Positions 32,815-41,683 of a stretch of DNA of 64,000 nucleotides are shown piece by piece; the first letter of the stretch is position 1; every line of letters starts with the position of its first letter. The stretch spans positions 682,001 to 746,000 of the forward strand of contig NZ_JAGYJH010000003.1 in assembly GCF_018402285.1 (NCBI RefSeq), given 5' to 3'. Position numbers and translations under genes: made by a program. This DNA comes from Hyphomonas sp. (GTDB lineage: Bacteria > Pseudomonadota > Alphaproteobacteria > Caulobacterales > Hyphomonadaceae). Under the pieces are notes generated by a model that was not told the origin of the DNA, did not search any database, and was given only the letters and a program-made list of their open reading frames with translations.

Positions 32815-34407
32815 ATGACTGATCTCTCGATCCTCGCCCAATCCGCCAGGGCCTGGCCCTTCGAGCTCGCCCGCGCGCTGGAAAAGCGAGTGGCCGAGCA
32901 GGTCAGGGCGGGCGAGCGCAAGGACGATGATCCGGTCATCTTCGAGACGGGCTATGGCCCTTCGGGCCTGCCGCATATCGGCACATTCGGTGAAGTCGTG
33001 CGTACCACCATGGTGCGCCATGCCTTTGAAGGGCTGACGGCCGGCAAATACACCACGCGTCTCATTTGCGTGTCCGACGACATGGACGGCATGCGGAAGG
33101 TTCCAGATACGGTCCCGGACCCGAAGTCTCTGGAAACTTTCCTCCAGAAGCCGCTGACGACCGTACCTGACCCGTTCGGCACGCACGCCTCCTATGGCGC
33201 GCATATGAACGCGCGTCTCTGCGCATTCCTCGACAAGTTCGGCTTCCAGTATGAATTCCTCTCGGCGACCGATTGCTACAGGTCTGGCCGGTTCGATGCG
33301 ATGCTGCTGCGCGCGGCGGAGAAATATCAGGCGATCATGGATGTGATGCTGCCGACCCTCGGGGAGGAGCGCCGCGCCACCTATTCGCCCTTCCTGCCGA
33401 TAAGCCCGAGCACGGGCCGCGTGCTGTATGTCCCCATGAAGAAGGTCGATGCCGCGCGCGGGGAAATAACGTTCACGGATGAAGACGGGATGGATGTTAC
33501 GCTTCCTGTTACCGGCGGCGCGGTGAAGATGCAGTGGAAGCCGGATTTCGGCATGCGCTGGGCCGCGCTCGGCGTGGACTTCGAGATGTTCGGCAAGGAC
33601 CATCAGGCGAACGCCCCGATCTATTCGAAAATCTGTCGCATCCTGGGCGCGCGCCCGCCGGAACAGTACGTCTATGAACTGTTCCTCGATGACAAGGGCG
33701 AGAAGATCTCCAAGACCAAGGGCAATGGCATCTCGGTCGAGGAATGGCTGACTTATGCCCCGGATGAAAGCCTGGCGCTGTTCCAGTTCCAGAAGCCGCG
33801 CGTGGCCAAGAAGCTGCACTTCGACGTGATCCCCAAGGCGGTCGATGAATACCTGACCTTCCTCGAGAAGTTCCCGCAGGAGGAGGCTGCCGCCCAGCTT
33901 GAAAACCCTGTCTGGCACATCCATTCCGGCCATCCGCCGCAATGGTCGAGCCCTGTCAGCTTCGCGCTGCTGATGAACCTCGTCGCGGTGGCCAACCCCA
34001 CCGATACGTCCCAGCTCTGGGCTTACATCATGCGCTATGCGCCGGAGGCATCGCCGGAAACTCATCCGCTTCTGGATGAGCTCGCCGGTTATGCGATGCG
34101 CTATTACCGCGATTTCGTTCTGCCTGCGAAAACCTTCCGCGCGCCAACCGATCAGGAGCGCGCCGCGATGAGCGATCTCTCAGCCCGGCTAAAGGCCTTT
34201 ACAGAAGAGGCGACCGGTGAAAACCTGCAGACGCTGACCTTCTCGGTTGGCAAGGATCATGGCTTCGAGAATCTCCGCGACTGGTTCAAGGCGCTGTATG
34301 AAGTCCTGCTCGGCCAGGAGCAGGGTCCCCGCTTTGGCAGCTTCGCCGCGCTCTATGGCGTGGCTGAAACGGCTGCGCTGATCCATGACGCCCTCGCGCG
34401 CGGCTGA
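32815..34407 (+). CDS. lysK: Lysyl-tRNA synthetase, class I
   Basis: A 530-residue class I lysyl-tRNA synthetase, the type found in alphaproteobacteria and archaea. It charges tRNA-Lys with lysine. The nucleotide-binding motif is [15 protein letters not shown] (HIGH motif at about residues 54-57), and the KMSKS-equivalent is EKISKTKGN (K297, I298, S299, K300). [19 protein letters not shown] follows the family order. The ATG at 32815 is chosen for its alignment with family starts ([16 protein letters not shown]). An ATG three codons earlier (32806) is in frame, with no clear ribosome site for either. A further upstream frame runs into the repeats and is not coding. Confidence 0.93.
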   Translation: MTDLSILAQSARAWPFELARALEKRVAEQVRAGERKDDDPVIFETGYGPSGLPHIGTFGEVVRTTMVRHAFEGLTAGKYTTRLICVSDDMDGMRKVPDTVPDPKSLETFLQKPLTTVPDPFGTHASYGAHMNARLCAFLDKFGFQYEFLSATDCYRSGRFDAMLLRAAEKYQAIMDVMLPTLGEERRATYSPFLPISPSTGRVLYVPMKKVDAARGEITFTDEDGMDVTLPVTGGAVKMQWKPDFGMRWAALGVDFEMFGKDHQANAPIYSKICRILGARPPEQYVYELFLDDKGEKISKTKGNGISVEEWLTYAPDESLALFQFQKPRVAKKLHFDVIPKAVDEYLTFLEKFPQEEAAAQLENPVWHIHSGHPPQWSSPVSFALLMNLVAVANPTDTSQLWAYIMRYAPEASPETHPLLDELAGYAMRYYRDFVLPAKTFRAPTDQERAAMSDLSARLKAFTEEATGENLQTLTFSVGKDHGFENLRDWFKALYEVLLGQEQGPRFGSFAALYGVAETAALIHDALARG

Positions 34408-34471
34408 ACGGTAAGCTGAAAGTAACGCCAATCCGAGTTATAGGTGTGGCTTCTCAAGGAGGCCTGCGCCC

Positions 34472-34804
34472 ATGCGTTCACTCATTCTCGCCGCGCTCGC
34501 GCTGACGCCGGCGCTGTCAGGCTGTATTGCCACAAAGATCGTGACCGTGCCGGTCAGCCTTGCGGGCGACGCGCTGGAGGCAACGGGCAAGGGCGTGATG
34601 TTTGTGGGCGGCACGGCTGTCCGCGTCACCGGGGATGCGCTCGATGGTCCCGACGACATGGTCCGCCTCGAGATCACCTACAAGAAGGGCAAGGGCACGC
34701 GCACTGAAACGCGCGAGGTGAAAGCCAAATATGTCGAGCGCGAGATCAGGAAGATGAGCAGGAAGGGCAAGGTGGTCGATGTGTCGGTCGAGCCTCTGAA
34801 CTGA
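34472..34804 (+). CDS. Small predicted lipoprotein
   Basis: A 110-residue protein with a lipoprotein signal peptide ending in the lipobox ALSGC (Cys18), followed by a compact mature domain. The mature part begins IATKIVTVPVSLAGDALEATGKGVMFVGGTAVRVTGDALDG, a pattern of small hydrophobic repeats, and then becomes basic (KKGKGTRTETREVKAKYVEREIRKMSRKGK). I cannot assign a family. A good AAGGAGG ribosome site lies ten bases before the ATG at 34472. The gene follows lysK by 64 bp and might be cotranscribed with it. Confidence 0.65.
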   Translation: MRSLILAALALTPALSGCIATKIVTVPVSLAGDALEATGKGVMFVGGTAVRVTGDALDGPDDMVRLEITYKKGKGTRTETREVKAKYVEREIRKMSRKGKVVDVSVEPLN

Positions 34805-34822
34805 CACCCCGCTGAGGCTGAC

Positions 34823-34854
34823 CACCCCCGACACGTTTGCACGCATCGGGGGTG
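34823..34854. repeat. Inverted repeat between convergent genes
   Basis: CACCCCCGA (34823-34831) pairs with TCGGGGGTG (34846-34854), with a 14-base loop. It lies between the stop codons of the small lipoprotein gene (plus strand) and the indolepyruvate oxidoreductase gene (minus strand), where a shared terminator would be expected, but there is no T-run on either side. Confidence 0.35.
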
Positions 34855-34895
34855 ATGCCTGGCTGGTCCAGCGCCGGGGGCGGGAAGCGGCCCGC

Positions 34896-37800
34896 TTATC
34901 CGGCGGCCGAAATCAGCGAGACTTTGGCTTTGGGAAGTTTACCCTCAGGCCAGCCGGCCCAAAGCTCAGCTTCCTGCGTTTTGGCTTTCTCGACCGCGGC
35001 TTCTTTCACATGCCCGAAACCGCGGATTTCGTCAGGCACCCTGGCAATCTCCACAGCCAGGGCATGGTTTGCCGCGGTGAGCTCCGAAGCAATGCGGCTC
35101 ATATTGGCAAGGTAGGTGTCGCGCAGCCCGCGCTCCATCTTGCGCTCCCCGGTATAGCCGAAGAGGTCGAGTTTCGTACCGCGCAGGCCTTTGAGCTTTG
35201 CCAGGATGCGGAAGCCGGTCCACATCCATGCGCCGAAATGCTTTTTCTCAAGATGGCCATTGGCGTCCTTCCTGGAGATGATCGGCGGCGCGAGCCAGAA
35301 GCGCAGTTTCCCGCCCTTGAACTGGCTGGCCAGCTGCTCGGCAAACTTACCGTTCGTATAAAGACGGGCGACTTCATACTCGTCCTTGTAGGCCATCAGC
35401 TTGTAGGCATAGGTGGCAACGGTGCGGGTAAGATTTTCCCCCAGGCCAGCTGTCTCTTCAGCAGCTCGCACCTGCGCGACAAGCGCTCTATACTGGCCGG
35501 CATAGTCCCCATTCTGATAGGCGGTGAGGCGTTCTGTCCGGTCTGCAACCAGATCGTCCAGTGTCTTGGCCTCGACATGTCCACGCGGGTCATGCTGGGC
35601 AGCCAGGCGCTCGGGCGCGGCGGCCGCAATACGGCCAATGTTGAAGGCCGCCATGTTGTCGTCGACCTTCGTGCCGTTAAGCCGAATGGCGCGGTAGAGG
35701 CCCCGCAGCGTCACGGGCACTTTGCCCTTCTGCCAGGAATATCCCACCATGATCATGTTGGTGTAGATCGCGTCATGCAGATACCCGACGGCGAGCGCCT
35801 CGGCGTCAAAAGCGCCGAAGTCAGCTGCCTGGCGCTTGACCCGCGAGGCCAGAAGGTCGCTCTCAAAGCGCTTGGACCGGTTGCGGATGAATTCCGATGT
35901 CGGCGTCACGTCCGAATTGGCATAGGCCGCCGTTCGTTTGGGATCCATGAGGCTGAGGGCATCGCCCCCTGCGGCCACAACGAGATCGCAGCCGATGATG
36001 AGGTCCGCGCTGGCAGGCGGGACGCGGCCGGTCGAAATCATTTCCGGCTCGCGCGCAAACCGCACATGGCTGAGCACGGGGCCGCCCTTTTGGGCAAGGC
36101 CGGTCATGTCCAGCGTGCAGGCGGCGTTGCCATCAACATGCGCCGCCATCGCCAGAACGGCGGCAACCGTGGTCACGCCAGTGCCCCCCACGCCCGTGAA
36201 CAGGACGTTCCAGGGTTGGGCAAGGCTTGGCGTTTCGGGAAAGGGCAGGCCGTCGGCATCGAATATCTGACGCGGCTGGTCTTCCCAGGCCGCCTCGCCG
36301 TCCTGAATGGTCACGAAGCTCGGGCAGAACCCCTTCACGCAGGAAAGGTCTGTGTTGCAGGTCGACTGGTTGATCCGGCGCTTGCGGCCAAGTTCGGTTT
36401 CCACCGGCTCGACGGAGAGGCAGTTGGATTTCAGGGAGCAGTCGCCGCAGCCTTCGCAGACTTCGGTATTGATGATCGTGCGGACGCGGTCCGGGGTGAT
36501 CATGCCGCGTTTGGAGCGCCGGCGTTTTTCGGTCGCGCACATCTGGTCATAGATAATGACGGAGACGCCGGGCGTCTGACGCAGCTCCTTCTGCACCTCT
36601 TCAAGATCATCGCGGTGAAAGATCTTCACCCCGCGCGGCAGGCCGGTTACGGCGGCATAGCGGGTCGGGTCTTCCGTCACGATACGGATGGTCCCGACGC
36701 CTTCGGCTTCCACCTGCCGGGCGATCTGGGCAGGGGTCTGGCCGGATTCAACATGCTGGCCACCCGTCATGGCGACCGCGTCGTTGTAAAGGATCTTGTA
36801 GGTCATGCTGGCGCCGCTGGTGACGGCGGCGCGAATGGCGAGGGAGCCGGAATGGGAATAGGTGCCGTCGCCCAGATTGACGAACACATGGGGTTCCTCT
36901 GTTGCCCAGTGCTGGCCGACCCAGGCAATGCCTTCGCCGCCCATCTGGCTCGTCATGTCGGTTTTCCGGTCCGGCATGAAATTGGCCATGTAGTGACAGC
37001 CGATGCCGGCCAGGGCGCGCGATCCTTCCGGCACGTTCGTGGAGGTGTTGTGCGGGCAGCCCGAACAGAAGTGAGGCGAGCGCACGGTCGGGGAGGCGTT
37101 GGTACGCGCAGCTTCGCCGGCGCTGCCAACCCGGTCGAAATAGGCTTCGGCGCGGCCAGTGTCCCATCCGGCGGGAAGGGTGCGCATCAGCGCATGGGCA
37201 ATTTCCGGGATGCTGAGCGAGGCGATGTCTGACAGCAGCGGTTTGCCTTCGGCGTCAAACTTGCCTTCGATGACAGGGCGCCGGCTTTCGGGAAGATCAT
37301 ACAGCGCCGCTTTGAGCTGGCTCTCGATCAATGGCCGTTTGTGCTCGATCACGACGACGCGCTCGAGGCCGGCGCAGAACTCGCGGACCCCTTCTGGTTC
37401 CAGCGGCCAGGGCATGGCCACCTTGTAGATGCTCAGGCCGAGGCGGCCGGCTTCTTCCGGTGTGAGGCCTATGGCGGCGAGCGCCTCGAAGACATCCCGA
37501 GCGGCCTGCCCCGTGACGATGACGCCGATGCGGGGCCTGGGAGACGGCAGGATGATGTGATCCAGCCGGTTGGCCCGCACATAGGCCTGCGCGGCCGGAA
37601 GCTTGATCTGGCGGAGGCGGGCTTCCTTGTTCAGGGGGATGTCGCCCCGGCGCATGTGAACGCCTGCCTCGGGCAGCGGGAAGCCTGGCTTCTGGATTGC
37701 CAGGCGCGCCAGCGTGACGTCCACCACGGATCCGGAGTCCATCGTATCGGCGAGGGCCGTGAGGGCGACCCAGGCGCCGGAGAAACGGCTCATTTCCCAG

Positions 37801-38357
37801 CCATGGATGCCGTAATCGAGCACGTCCTGGATCGAGGCCGGGTTGAGGACCGGAATTTCGGCATCCATCATCGCAAAATCGGACTGGGACGGGAGCGTGG
37901 AGGATTTGCAGTTGTGGTCATCGCCGACGACCGCAAGGACGCCGCCGAGGGCGGATGTGCCTGCTGCGTTGGCGTGTTTGAAGACGTCGCCGGTGCGGTC
38001 AACGCCGGGGGCCTTGCCGTACCAGATGCCGAACAGACCATCGAATCTGGCGCCGGGGAACAGGCCGAGCTGCTGGGAGCCCCAGACGGCGGTGGCGCCG
38101 AGATCCTCGTTCAGGCCCTCCCAGAATTTCACATCATGGGAATCAAGCAGTTTCTGGACGGCGCGCAGTTGCTGGTCATACCCGCCGAGGGGGGAGCCGC
38201 GATAACCGGAGATGAAACCTCCGGTATTGTGGCCTGCAGCGCGGTCGAGGCGCTTGCGATCGAGGGGAAGGCGGACAAGGGCCTGAATGCCCGTCATATA
38301 GGCCTTGCCCTCGACAAGCTCGTATTTGTCGTCCAGCGTAACTTCACGATGTTTCAT
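34896..38357 (-). CDS. Fused indolepyruvate:ferredoxin oxidoreductase (IorAB-type)
   Basis: An 1153-residue fusion of the alpha and beta subunits of indolepyruvate ferredoxin oxidoreductase, which oxidatively decarboxylates aromatic 2-oxo acids to acyl-CoA and reduces ferredoxin. Landmarks in order: a TPP-domain start (GGFISGYRGSPLGGYD), the TPP-binding GDGTYSHSGSLAIRAA, the iron-sulfur segments VCEGCGDCSLKSNC and TDLSCVKGFCPSF, and a gamma-type domain starting FTGVGGTGVTTVAAVLA. Many alphaproteobacteria have this single long form for catabolism of phenylalanine, tyrosine or tryptophan oxo acids. The start at 38355-38357 gives MKHREVTLDDKYELVEGKAYMTG. It is divergent from an Lrp-type gene, the likely regulator. 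Confidence 0.92.
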   Translation of the reverse strand: MKHREVTLDDKYELVEGKAYMTGIQALVRLPLDRKRLDRAAGHNTGGFISGYRGSPLGGYDQQLRAVQKLLDSHDVKFWEGLNEDLGATAVWGSQQLGLFPGARFDGLFGIWYGKAPGVDRTGDVFKHANAAGTSALGGVLAVVGDDHNCKSSTLPSQSDFAMMDAEIPVLNPASIQDVLDYGIHGWEMSRFSGAWVALTALADTMDSGSVVDVTLARLAIQKPGFPLPEAGVHMRRGDIPLNKEARLRQIKLPAAQAYVRANRLDHIILPSPRPRIGVIVTGQAARDVFEALAAIGLTPEEAGRLGLSIYKVAMPWPLEPEGVREFCAGLERVVVIEHKRPLIESQLKAALYDLPESRRPVIEGKFDAEGKPLLSDIASLSIPEIAHALMRTLPAGWDTGRAEAYFDRVGSAGEAARTNASPTVRSPHFCSGCPHNTSTNVPEGSRALAGIGCHYMANFMPDRKTDMTSQMGGEGIAWVGQHWATEEPHVFVNLGDGTYSHSGSLAIRAAVTSGASMTYKILYNDAVAMTGGQHVESGQTPAQIARQVEAEGVGTIRIVTEDPTRYAAVTGLPRGVKIFHRDDLEEVQKELRQTPGVSVIIYDQMCATEKRRRSKRGMITPDRVRTIINTEVCEGCGDCSLKSNCLSVEPVETELGRKRRINQSTCNTDLSCVKGFCPSFVTIQDGEAAWEDQPRQIFDADGLPFPETPSLAQPWNVLFTGVGGTGVTTVAAVLAMAAHVDGNAACTLDMTGLAQKGGPVLSHVRFAREPEMISTGRVPPASADLIIGCDLVVAAGGDALSLMDPKRTAAYANSDVTPTSEFIRNRSKRFESDLLASRVKRQAADFGAFDAEALAVGYLHDAIYTNMIMVGYSWQKGKVPVTLRGLYRAIRLNGTKVDDNMAAFNIGRIAAAAPERLAAQHDPRGHVEAKTLDDLVADRTERLTAYQNGDYAGQYRALVAQVRAAEETAGLGENLTRTVATYAYKLMAYKDEYEVARLYTNGKFAEQLASQFKGGKLRFWLAPPIISRKDANGHLEKKHFGAWMWTGFRILAKLKGLRGTKLDLFGYTGERKMERGLRDTYLANMSRIASELTAANHALAVEIARVPDEIRGFGHVKEAAVEKAKTQEAELWAGWPEGKLPKAKVSLISAAG

Positions 38358-38484
38358 GGCAGACGCGCACTCCGGGTGTCTGCGGCACATTATTGGGAAA
38401 ATCGAACGAAATTGCTTGCCTATCTTGCAAGAATTTTGCTATTTCCGGGCATAATCTTCTATCGATTAAGAGGTTTCCGGTAAA

Positions 38485-38982
38485 TTGTCCCAAGAGCTTG
38501 ATACCATTGATGCACGCATCCTGGACCTGATTCAGCATGATGCGAGCCTGTCCGTTGCAGAGATTGCCGAACGGGTGGGACTTTCTTCTTCACCCTGCTG
38601 GCGGCGTATCAAGCGGATGGAGGAGGCCGGTTTCATTCTCGGCCGGGTGACCCTGATCAACAATCATGCGCTCGGATTGAACTTTGAAGTGATCGCGAGT
38701 GTGAAACTGGCTTTGCCGAGCAAGGAAAATCTCGAGGCTTTTGAATCGCTGGTCCAGAACTGGCCGGAAGTGGTCGAATGTATGACGGTCACCGGTGCTG
38801 TAGACTATTCCATGCATATCGTAACAACGGACATGCATGCCTATGACAATTTCCTGCGCGACAAACTCCTTGGTTCCAAACTGGTTTCTGACGTTCAGTC
38901 GCGGATTGTCATCCGCGTTGCGAAAAAAACCACGGCCCTTCCGCTCGGCCTTGTGCGCCAGACGACCAAGTCCAGCGACTAG
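38485..38982 (+). CDS. Lrp/AsnC-family transcriptional regulator
   Basis: A 165-residue regulator with an N-terminal helix-turn-helix (DARILDLIQHDASLSVAEIAERVGLSSSPCWRRIKRMEEAGFI) and a C-terminal RAM ligand-binding domain (VIASVKLALPSKENLEAFESLVQ to VIRVAKKTTALPLG). It starts at a TTG at 38485, since the next in-frame ATG falls inside the HTH; GAGG lies 11 bases upstream. It is divergent from the fused indolepyruvate oxidoreductase across 127 bp, so it likely controls that gene in response to an aromatic amino acid or its oxo acid. This is a family-based inference. Confidence 0.88.
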   Translation: MSQELDTIDARILDLIQHDASLSVAEIAERVGLSSSPCWRRIKRMEEAGFILGRVTLINNHALGLNFEVIASVKLALPSKENLEAFESLVQNWPEVVECMTVTGAVDYSMHIVTTDMHAYDNFLRDKLLGSKLVSDVQSRIVIRVAKKTTALPLGLVRQTTKSSD

Positions 38983-40120
38983 CCCGGGGGCGGTTTTTGC
39001 GGTCATTCTGGCGTCAGTCCTGATGACAGGCCCGGCCCATAGCGAGCCAGATCCGGCCAGATCGGGCCATTTGCGGACACTTCTGGACACTGCGCGGACC
39101 GAACACGGCCTTGTTGGTCTCGGCGCCGTCATCGCGACATCTGAGGACGGGATCGTCGCCCTTGCCGTAACCGGAGACCGGGTGCAGGGCGGGGACCCGG
39201 TTGAGGAGAACGACGCCTGGCATATTGGGTCAAATACAAAGATGCTGACTGCGCTGACCTGGGCCCGTCTGGTGGAGTCAGGATCGGCCCGCTGGGGCAT
39301 GACCCTGGATGAGATATTCGAGGGGGAAGACCTCCACCCCGGCTGGCGCGATGTGACGATCGAGGATCTGCTCAGCCACCGGTCGGGCGCCGCGCCCAAT
39401 CCGGGCATGGGCTGGACGCTTGGCGCTATGATGAGCAGGGCCCCGGCCCAGGCACAAAGGGCGAAACTTGTATCGGCCACCCTTGGCAAGGCGCCCGCCG
39501 GAAAACGCGGGACATTCACCTACTCCAATCTTGGCTATATTCTCGCCGGCCGGGCGATCGAGGTGCAGGCGGACCGTGCCGGCAATAGCGGCCCGCAGAC
39601 GTATGAGGAGCTGGTAGGGGCGCTCGTGATCGCCAGAGCGCCTGAAGGCGCCGGGCAGGGCTTCGGGTTCGGGCCGCCTGAATCCGGCATTCAGGGCCAC
39701 AGGAAGGGGATGTTCGGCGGGCTCAGGCCGGCCGGCACCGGGGCAGAGGCCGATAATCCTTCAGCCTTTGCTTCGGCGGGCACGGCCCATATCAGCCTGA
39801 AGGGACAGGCGCGTCTGCTGCTGTCCTTCCTGGAAGGGCCCGGCGCATTGCCGCCTGCGATGCGCCGGAAACTCATGACGCCCTATCCCGATGCGGGGGC
39901 TGACTATGCCCTCGGCTGGGGCATAGGCCGGGATGCAGAGGGCGGCACGCTCTACCTGCATGCCGGCTCCAACACGATGTGGCTTTCCCAGGTGGTTCTG
40001 GCGCCGGAGCCGGGCGCCGTGATCATCATCAACACCAACCAGACCGGCCCGGGGGCTGACGCGGCTATCCGTGAACTGACGGGAACGCTGCTGGACTGGG
40101 CGAAGGATGATTTCCGCTAG
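38951..40120 (+). CDS. Serine hydrolase, class C beta-lactamase-like
   Basis: A 389-residue secreted enzyme of the serine beta-lactamase/penicillin-binding fold. The catalytic Ser-Lys pair is in HIGSNTKMLTAL (SxxK), the YxN motif is TYSNLGYILAGRAIE and a third motif HAGSNTMW stands where KTG/HxG is expected. Members include esterases and D-amino-acid peptidases, so antibiotic hydrolysis should not be assumed. The start is uncertain: the TTG at 38951 gives a short basic stretch and a signal peptide (GAVFAVILASVLMTGPAHS), but it overlaps the Lrp gene by 32 bp. A later ATG at 39023 would remove the signal peptide. It is convergent with the DUF2332 gene, sharing four bases. Confidence 0.8.
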   Translation: MCARRPSPATSPGAVFAVILASVLMTGPAHSEPDPARSGHLRTLLDTARTEHGLVGLGAVIATSEDGIVALAVTGDRVQGGDPVEENDAWHIGSNTKMLTALTWARLVESGSARWGMTLDEIFEGEDLHPGWRDVTIEDLLSHRSGAAPNPGMGWTLGAMMSRAPAQAQRAKLVSATLGKAPAGKRGTFTYSNLGYILAGRAIEVQADRAGNSGPQTYEELVGALVIARAPEGAGQGFGFGPPESGIQGHRKGMFGGLRPAGTGAEADNPSAFASAGTAHISLKGQARLLLSFLEGPGALPPAMRRKLMTPYPDAGADYALGWGIGRDAEGGTLYLHAGSNTMWLSQVVLAPEPGAVIIINTNQTGPGADAAIRELTGTLLDWAKDDFR

Positions 40121-41199
40121 AGACGCTCGACATGCGTGACATGCCCGTCCGAGCGCAGCAGGCGGGCATCCTCTCCCTCTGGCCATACCCGCATGTAGGT
40201 AATGAAGTCGTTTGGGTCTATGCCGGTCTGATCTGGCCCCTGGAAGAAAGCGGCCGGTTCGTAACACACCCATGCGAGCGGGCGTTCCCAGGTGGCATCT
40301 GCGCCGGCTTCCTCGATCATTGCGGTGAGCGCCCGGCGCGTTTCTGCAGGCGGATATTGCAGGAAGACCGAATGATAGATCACGGTCGGGCCATCTTCCG
40401 GCCGCGCCGCGAGCCTGGCTTTGAGCCAGTCTGCGGCGTCCGCCTTGTCGACGCGCACACGTGTGCGCCGGGCCAGGGCAATGGCCGCCTCCAGCCGCGC
40501 GAGGCGATCGGGCTGGTCTGGCCAGACATAGGATTTGAGGCGCCGCGCCGCAGACGGCTTTGACAGGCTGATAGGGCTCTGGTCACAGGCAGCGCGGCTC
40601 GAGACGTTGAACGACATATCCATATGATCCGGAGGCGGACCACTCCATTCCGTACCGATTGTCACGTCACTGTTGCCGGTAAGTTCCCAGCGGGCGGTCT
40701 GGTAGTTGAACCTGTCCCAGTTCTGATTGAGCCCGGCGCTCGCCCCAAGCTCCAGAATGTGCATCGGCCCTGGAAACAGGCTCGCCACTTTGAGGAAGCC
40801 CGGAAGCAGCGCTATGGCGCGGCGGGTTTCATTGGTTTGTGGCGGCGATTTGATGAAGATCTTTGCGGCCCGTTCGTGCCGGGCAAGCCAGTCGCGTGCG
40901 ACGGGCCAGACCGCGTCCATGGTCCAGCCGGGATTGGCCGCGGGATAGACAGCTGCCAGTTCCGGTGCCTTGCCGCCGAGGACGGCATAGTGAAGGTAAC
41001 CGGCCACGCGCAGGGACAGCGCGTCGCGTCTTGGATTGCCTGCCCAGCTCCGGAGGAGGCGCCAGACCGGGCCGCCGGCTTCGATATCGCCGGCCATGGT
41101 ATGGCAAAGTGCTTCCATGAAGGGCGATCCCAGGGCGGCACAGAACCCGGCCTGCTCGCGGAAATGCACAAGGATCTCGTCTCTGGATGCGGCCGCCAT
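40117..41199 (-). CDS. DUF2332-family protein
   Basis: A 360-residue protein matching DUF2332: an opening with HFREQAGFCAALGSPFMEALCHTMAGDI, a segment HILELGASAGLNQNWDRFNYQT that looks like an S-adenosylmethionine-type nucleotide loop, and a final part FITYMRVWPEGEDARLLRSDGHVTHVERL. The ELGASAGLN piece suggests a methyltransferase-like fold, but no activity is established for the family. The ATG at 41199 is preceded by AAGGGGC, a fair ribosome site. The next gene upstream on the strand, encoding a small CxxC protein, ends 18 bases earlier, so the two could be an operon. Confidence 0.85.
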   Translation of the reverse strand: MAAASRDEILVHFREQAGFCAALGSPFMEALCHTMAGDIEAGGPVWRLLRSWAGNPRRDALSLRVAGYLHYAVLGGKAPELAAVYPAANPGWTMDAVWPVARDWLARHERAAKIFIKSPPQTNETRRAIALLPGFLKVASLFPGPMHILELGASAGLNQNWDRFNYQTARWELTGNSDVTIGTEWSGPPPDHMDMSFNVSSRAACDQSPISLSKPSAARRLKSYVWPDQPDRLARLEAAIALARRTRVRVDKADAADWLKARLAARPEDGPTVIYHSVFLQYPPAETRRALTAMIEEAGADATWERPLAWVCYEPAAFFQGPDQTGIDPNDFITYMRVWPEGEDARLLRSDGHVTHVERL

Positions 41200-41217
41200 G
41201 CGGTTGTGCCCCTTAGC

Positions 41218-41607
41218 TCACACACGACCGATAGAGGCATGCCGTCCGGCCTGATAGCCGGAATTTAGGGCGGCGCAGACGATTTTCGGGGTCAACCTCA
41301 ATCCCGCCCGATGCAGGGACAGGGGCGGCCCATATCCGTTGAAAGACGAGGCGCGGGTGCAGCGTTCGCAGATCAGGTCGACCGCGCAATCCCTGGCATA
41401 CCTTGCCCCGTCCGGGAGTTCTGCCGGGTCAATTGTTTCCCGCGCCGCCCTGCCGGCGAGCACCTCCTGGACCTCGCCCGCGCAGAGGGCATCGACATCT
41501 CCGACAGACGCGCCGTGTGAGCGGAGACCGGCCCGGCGCCGGCTCACCTTCTGGCGATCCTTCAGTGTCCGGTCTTCCCGGTGACAACAGCCGCCCCGGT
41601 TTCCCAT
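41218..41607 (-). CDS. Hypothetical protein with CxxC motif
   Basis: A 129-residue protein that I cannot name. From the ATG at 41605-41607 the frame uses strongly GC-rich third positions, as real genes here do, and ends 18 bases before the DUF2332 gene on the same strand. The visible pattern is basic at the N-terminus, then a helix (ASVGDVDALCAGEVQEVLAGRA), then LICERCTRASSFNG with a CxxC pair and later VCAALNSGY; it may be a zinc-binding or iron-sulfur module. No clear ribosome site is seen at the chosen start, and a GTG further in may be the true start. Confidence is limited. Confidence 0.4.
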   Translation of the reverse strand: MGNRGGCCHREDRTLKDRQKVSRRRAGLRSHGASVGDVDALCAGEVQEVLAGRAARETIDPAELPDGARYARDCAVDLICERCTRASSFNGYGPPLSLHRAGLRLTPKIVCAALNSGYQAGRHASIGRV

Positions 41608-41615
41608 GAAGCCGC

Positions 41616-41650
41616 CCCGTTCGGGCGCAGCGTGCGCCAGCCCGAACGGG
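41616..41650 (-). terminator. Hairpin downstream of the thiolase gene
   Basis: A perfect 11-bp stem, CCCGTTCGGGC (41616-41626) with GCCCGAACGGG (41640-41650), and a 13-base loop begin 34 bases after the thiolase stop. The T-run after it is missing, so it may be a weak terminator or an attenuator before the small CxxC gene whose start lies nine bases on. Confidence 0.4.
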
Positions 41651-41683
41651 TCAGCCCTGTTCCGGAGCGGCATGGCGGAAGGA

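Noticed and set aside
35010..37232. A 740-residue open frame on the plus strand within the indolepyruvate oxidoreductase gene
   Set aside because: It is antisense to a gene with complete cofactor motifs and has no recognisable domain.
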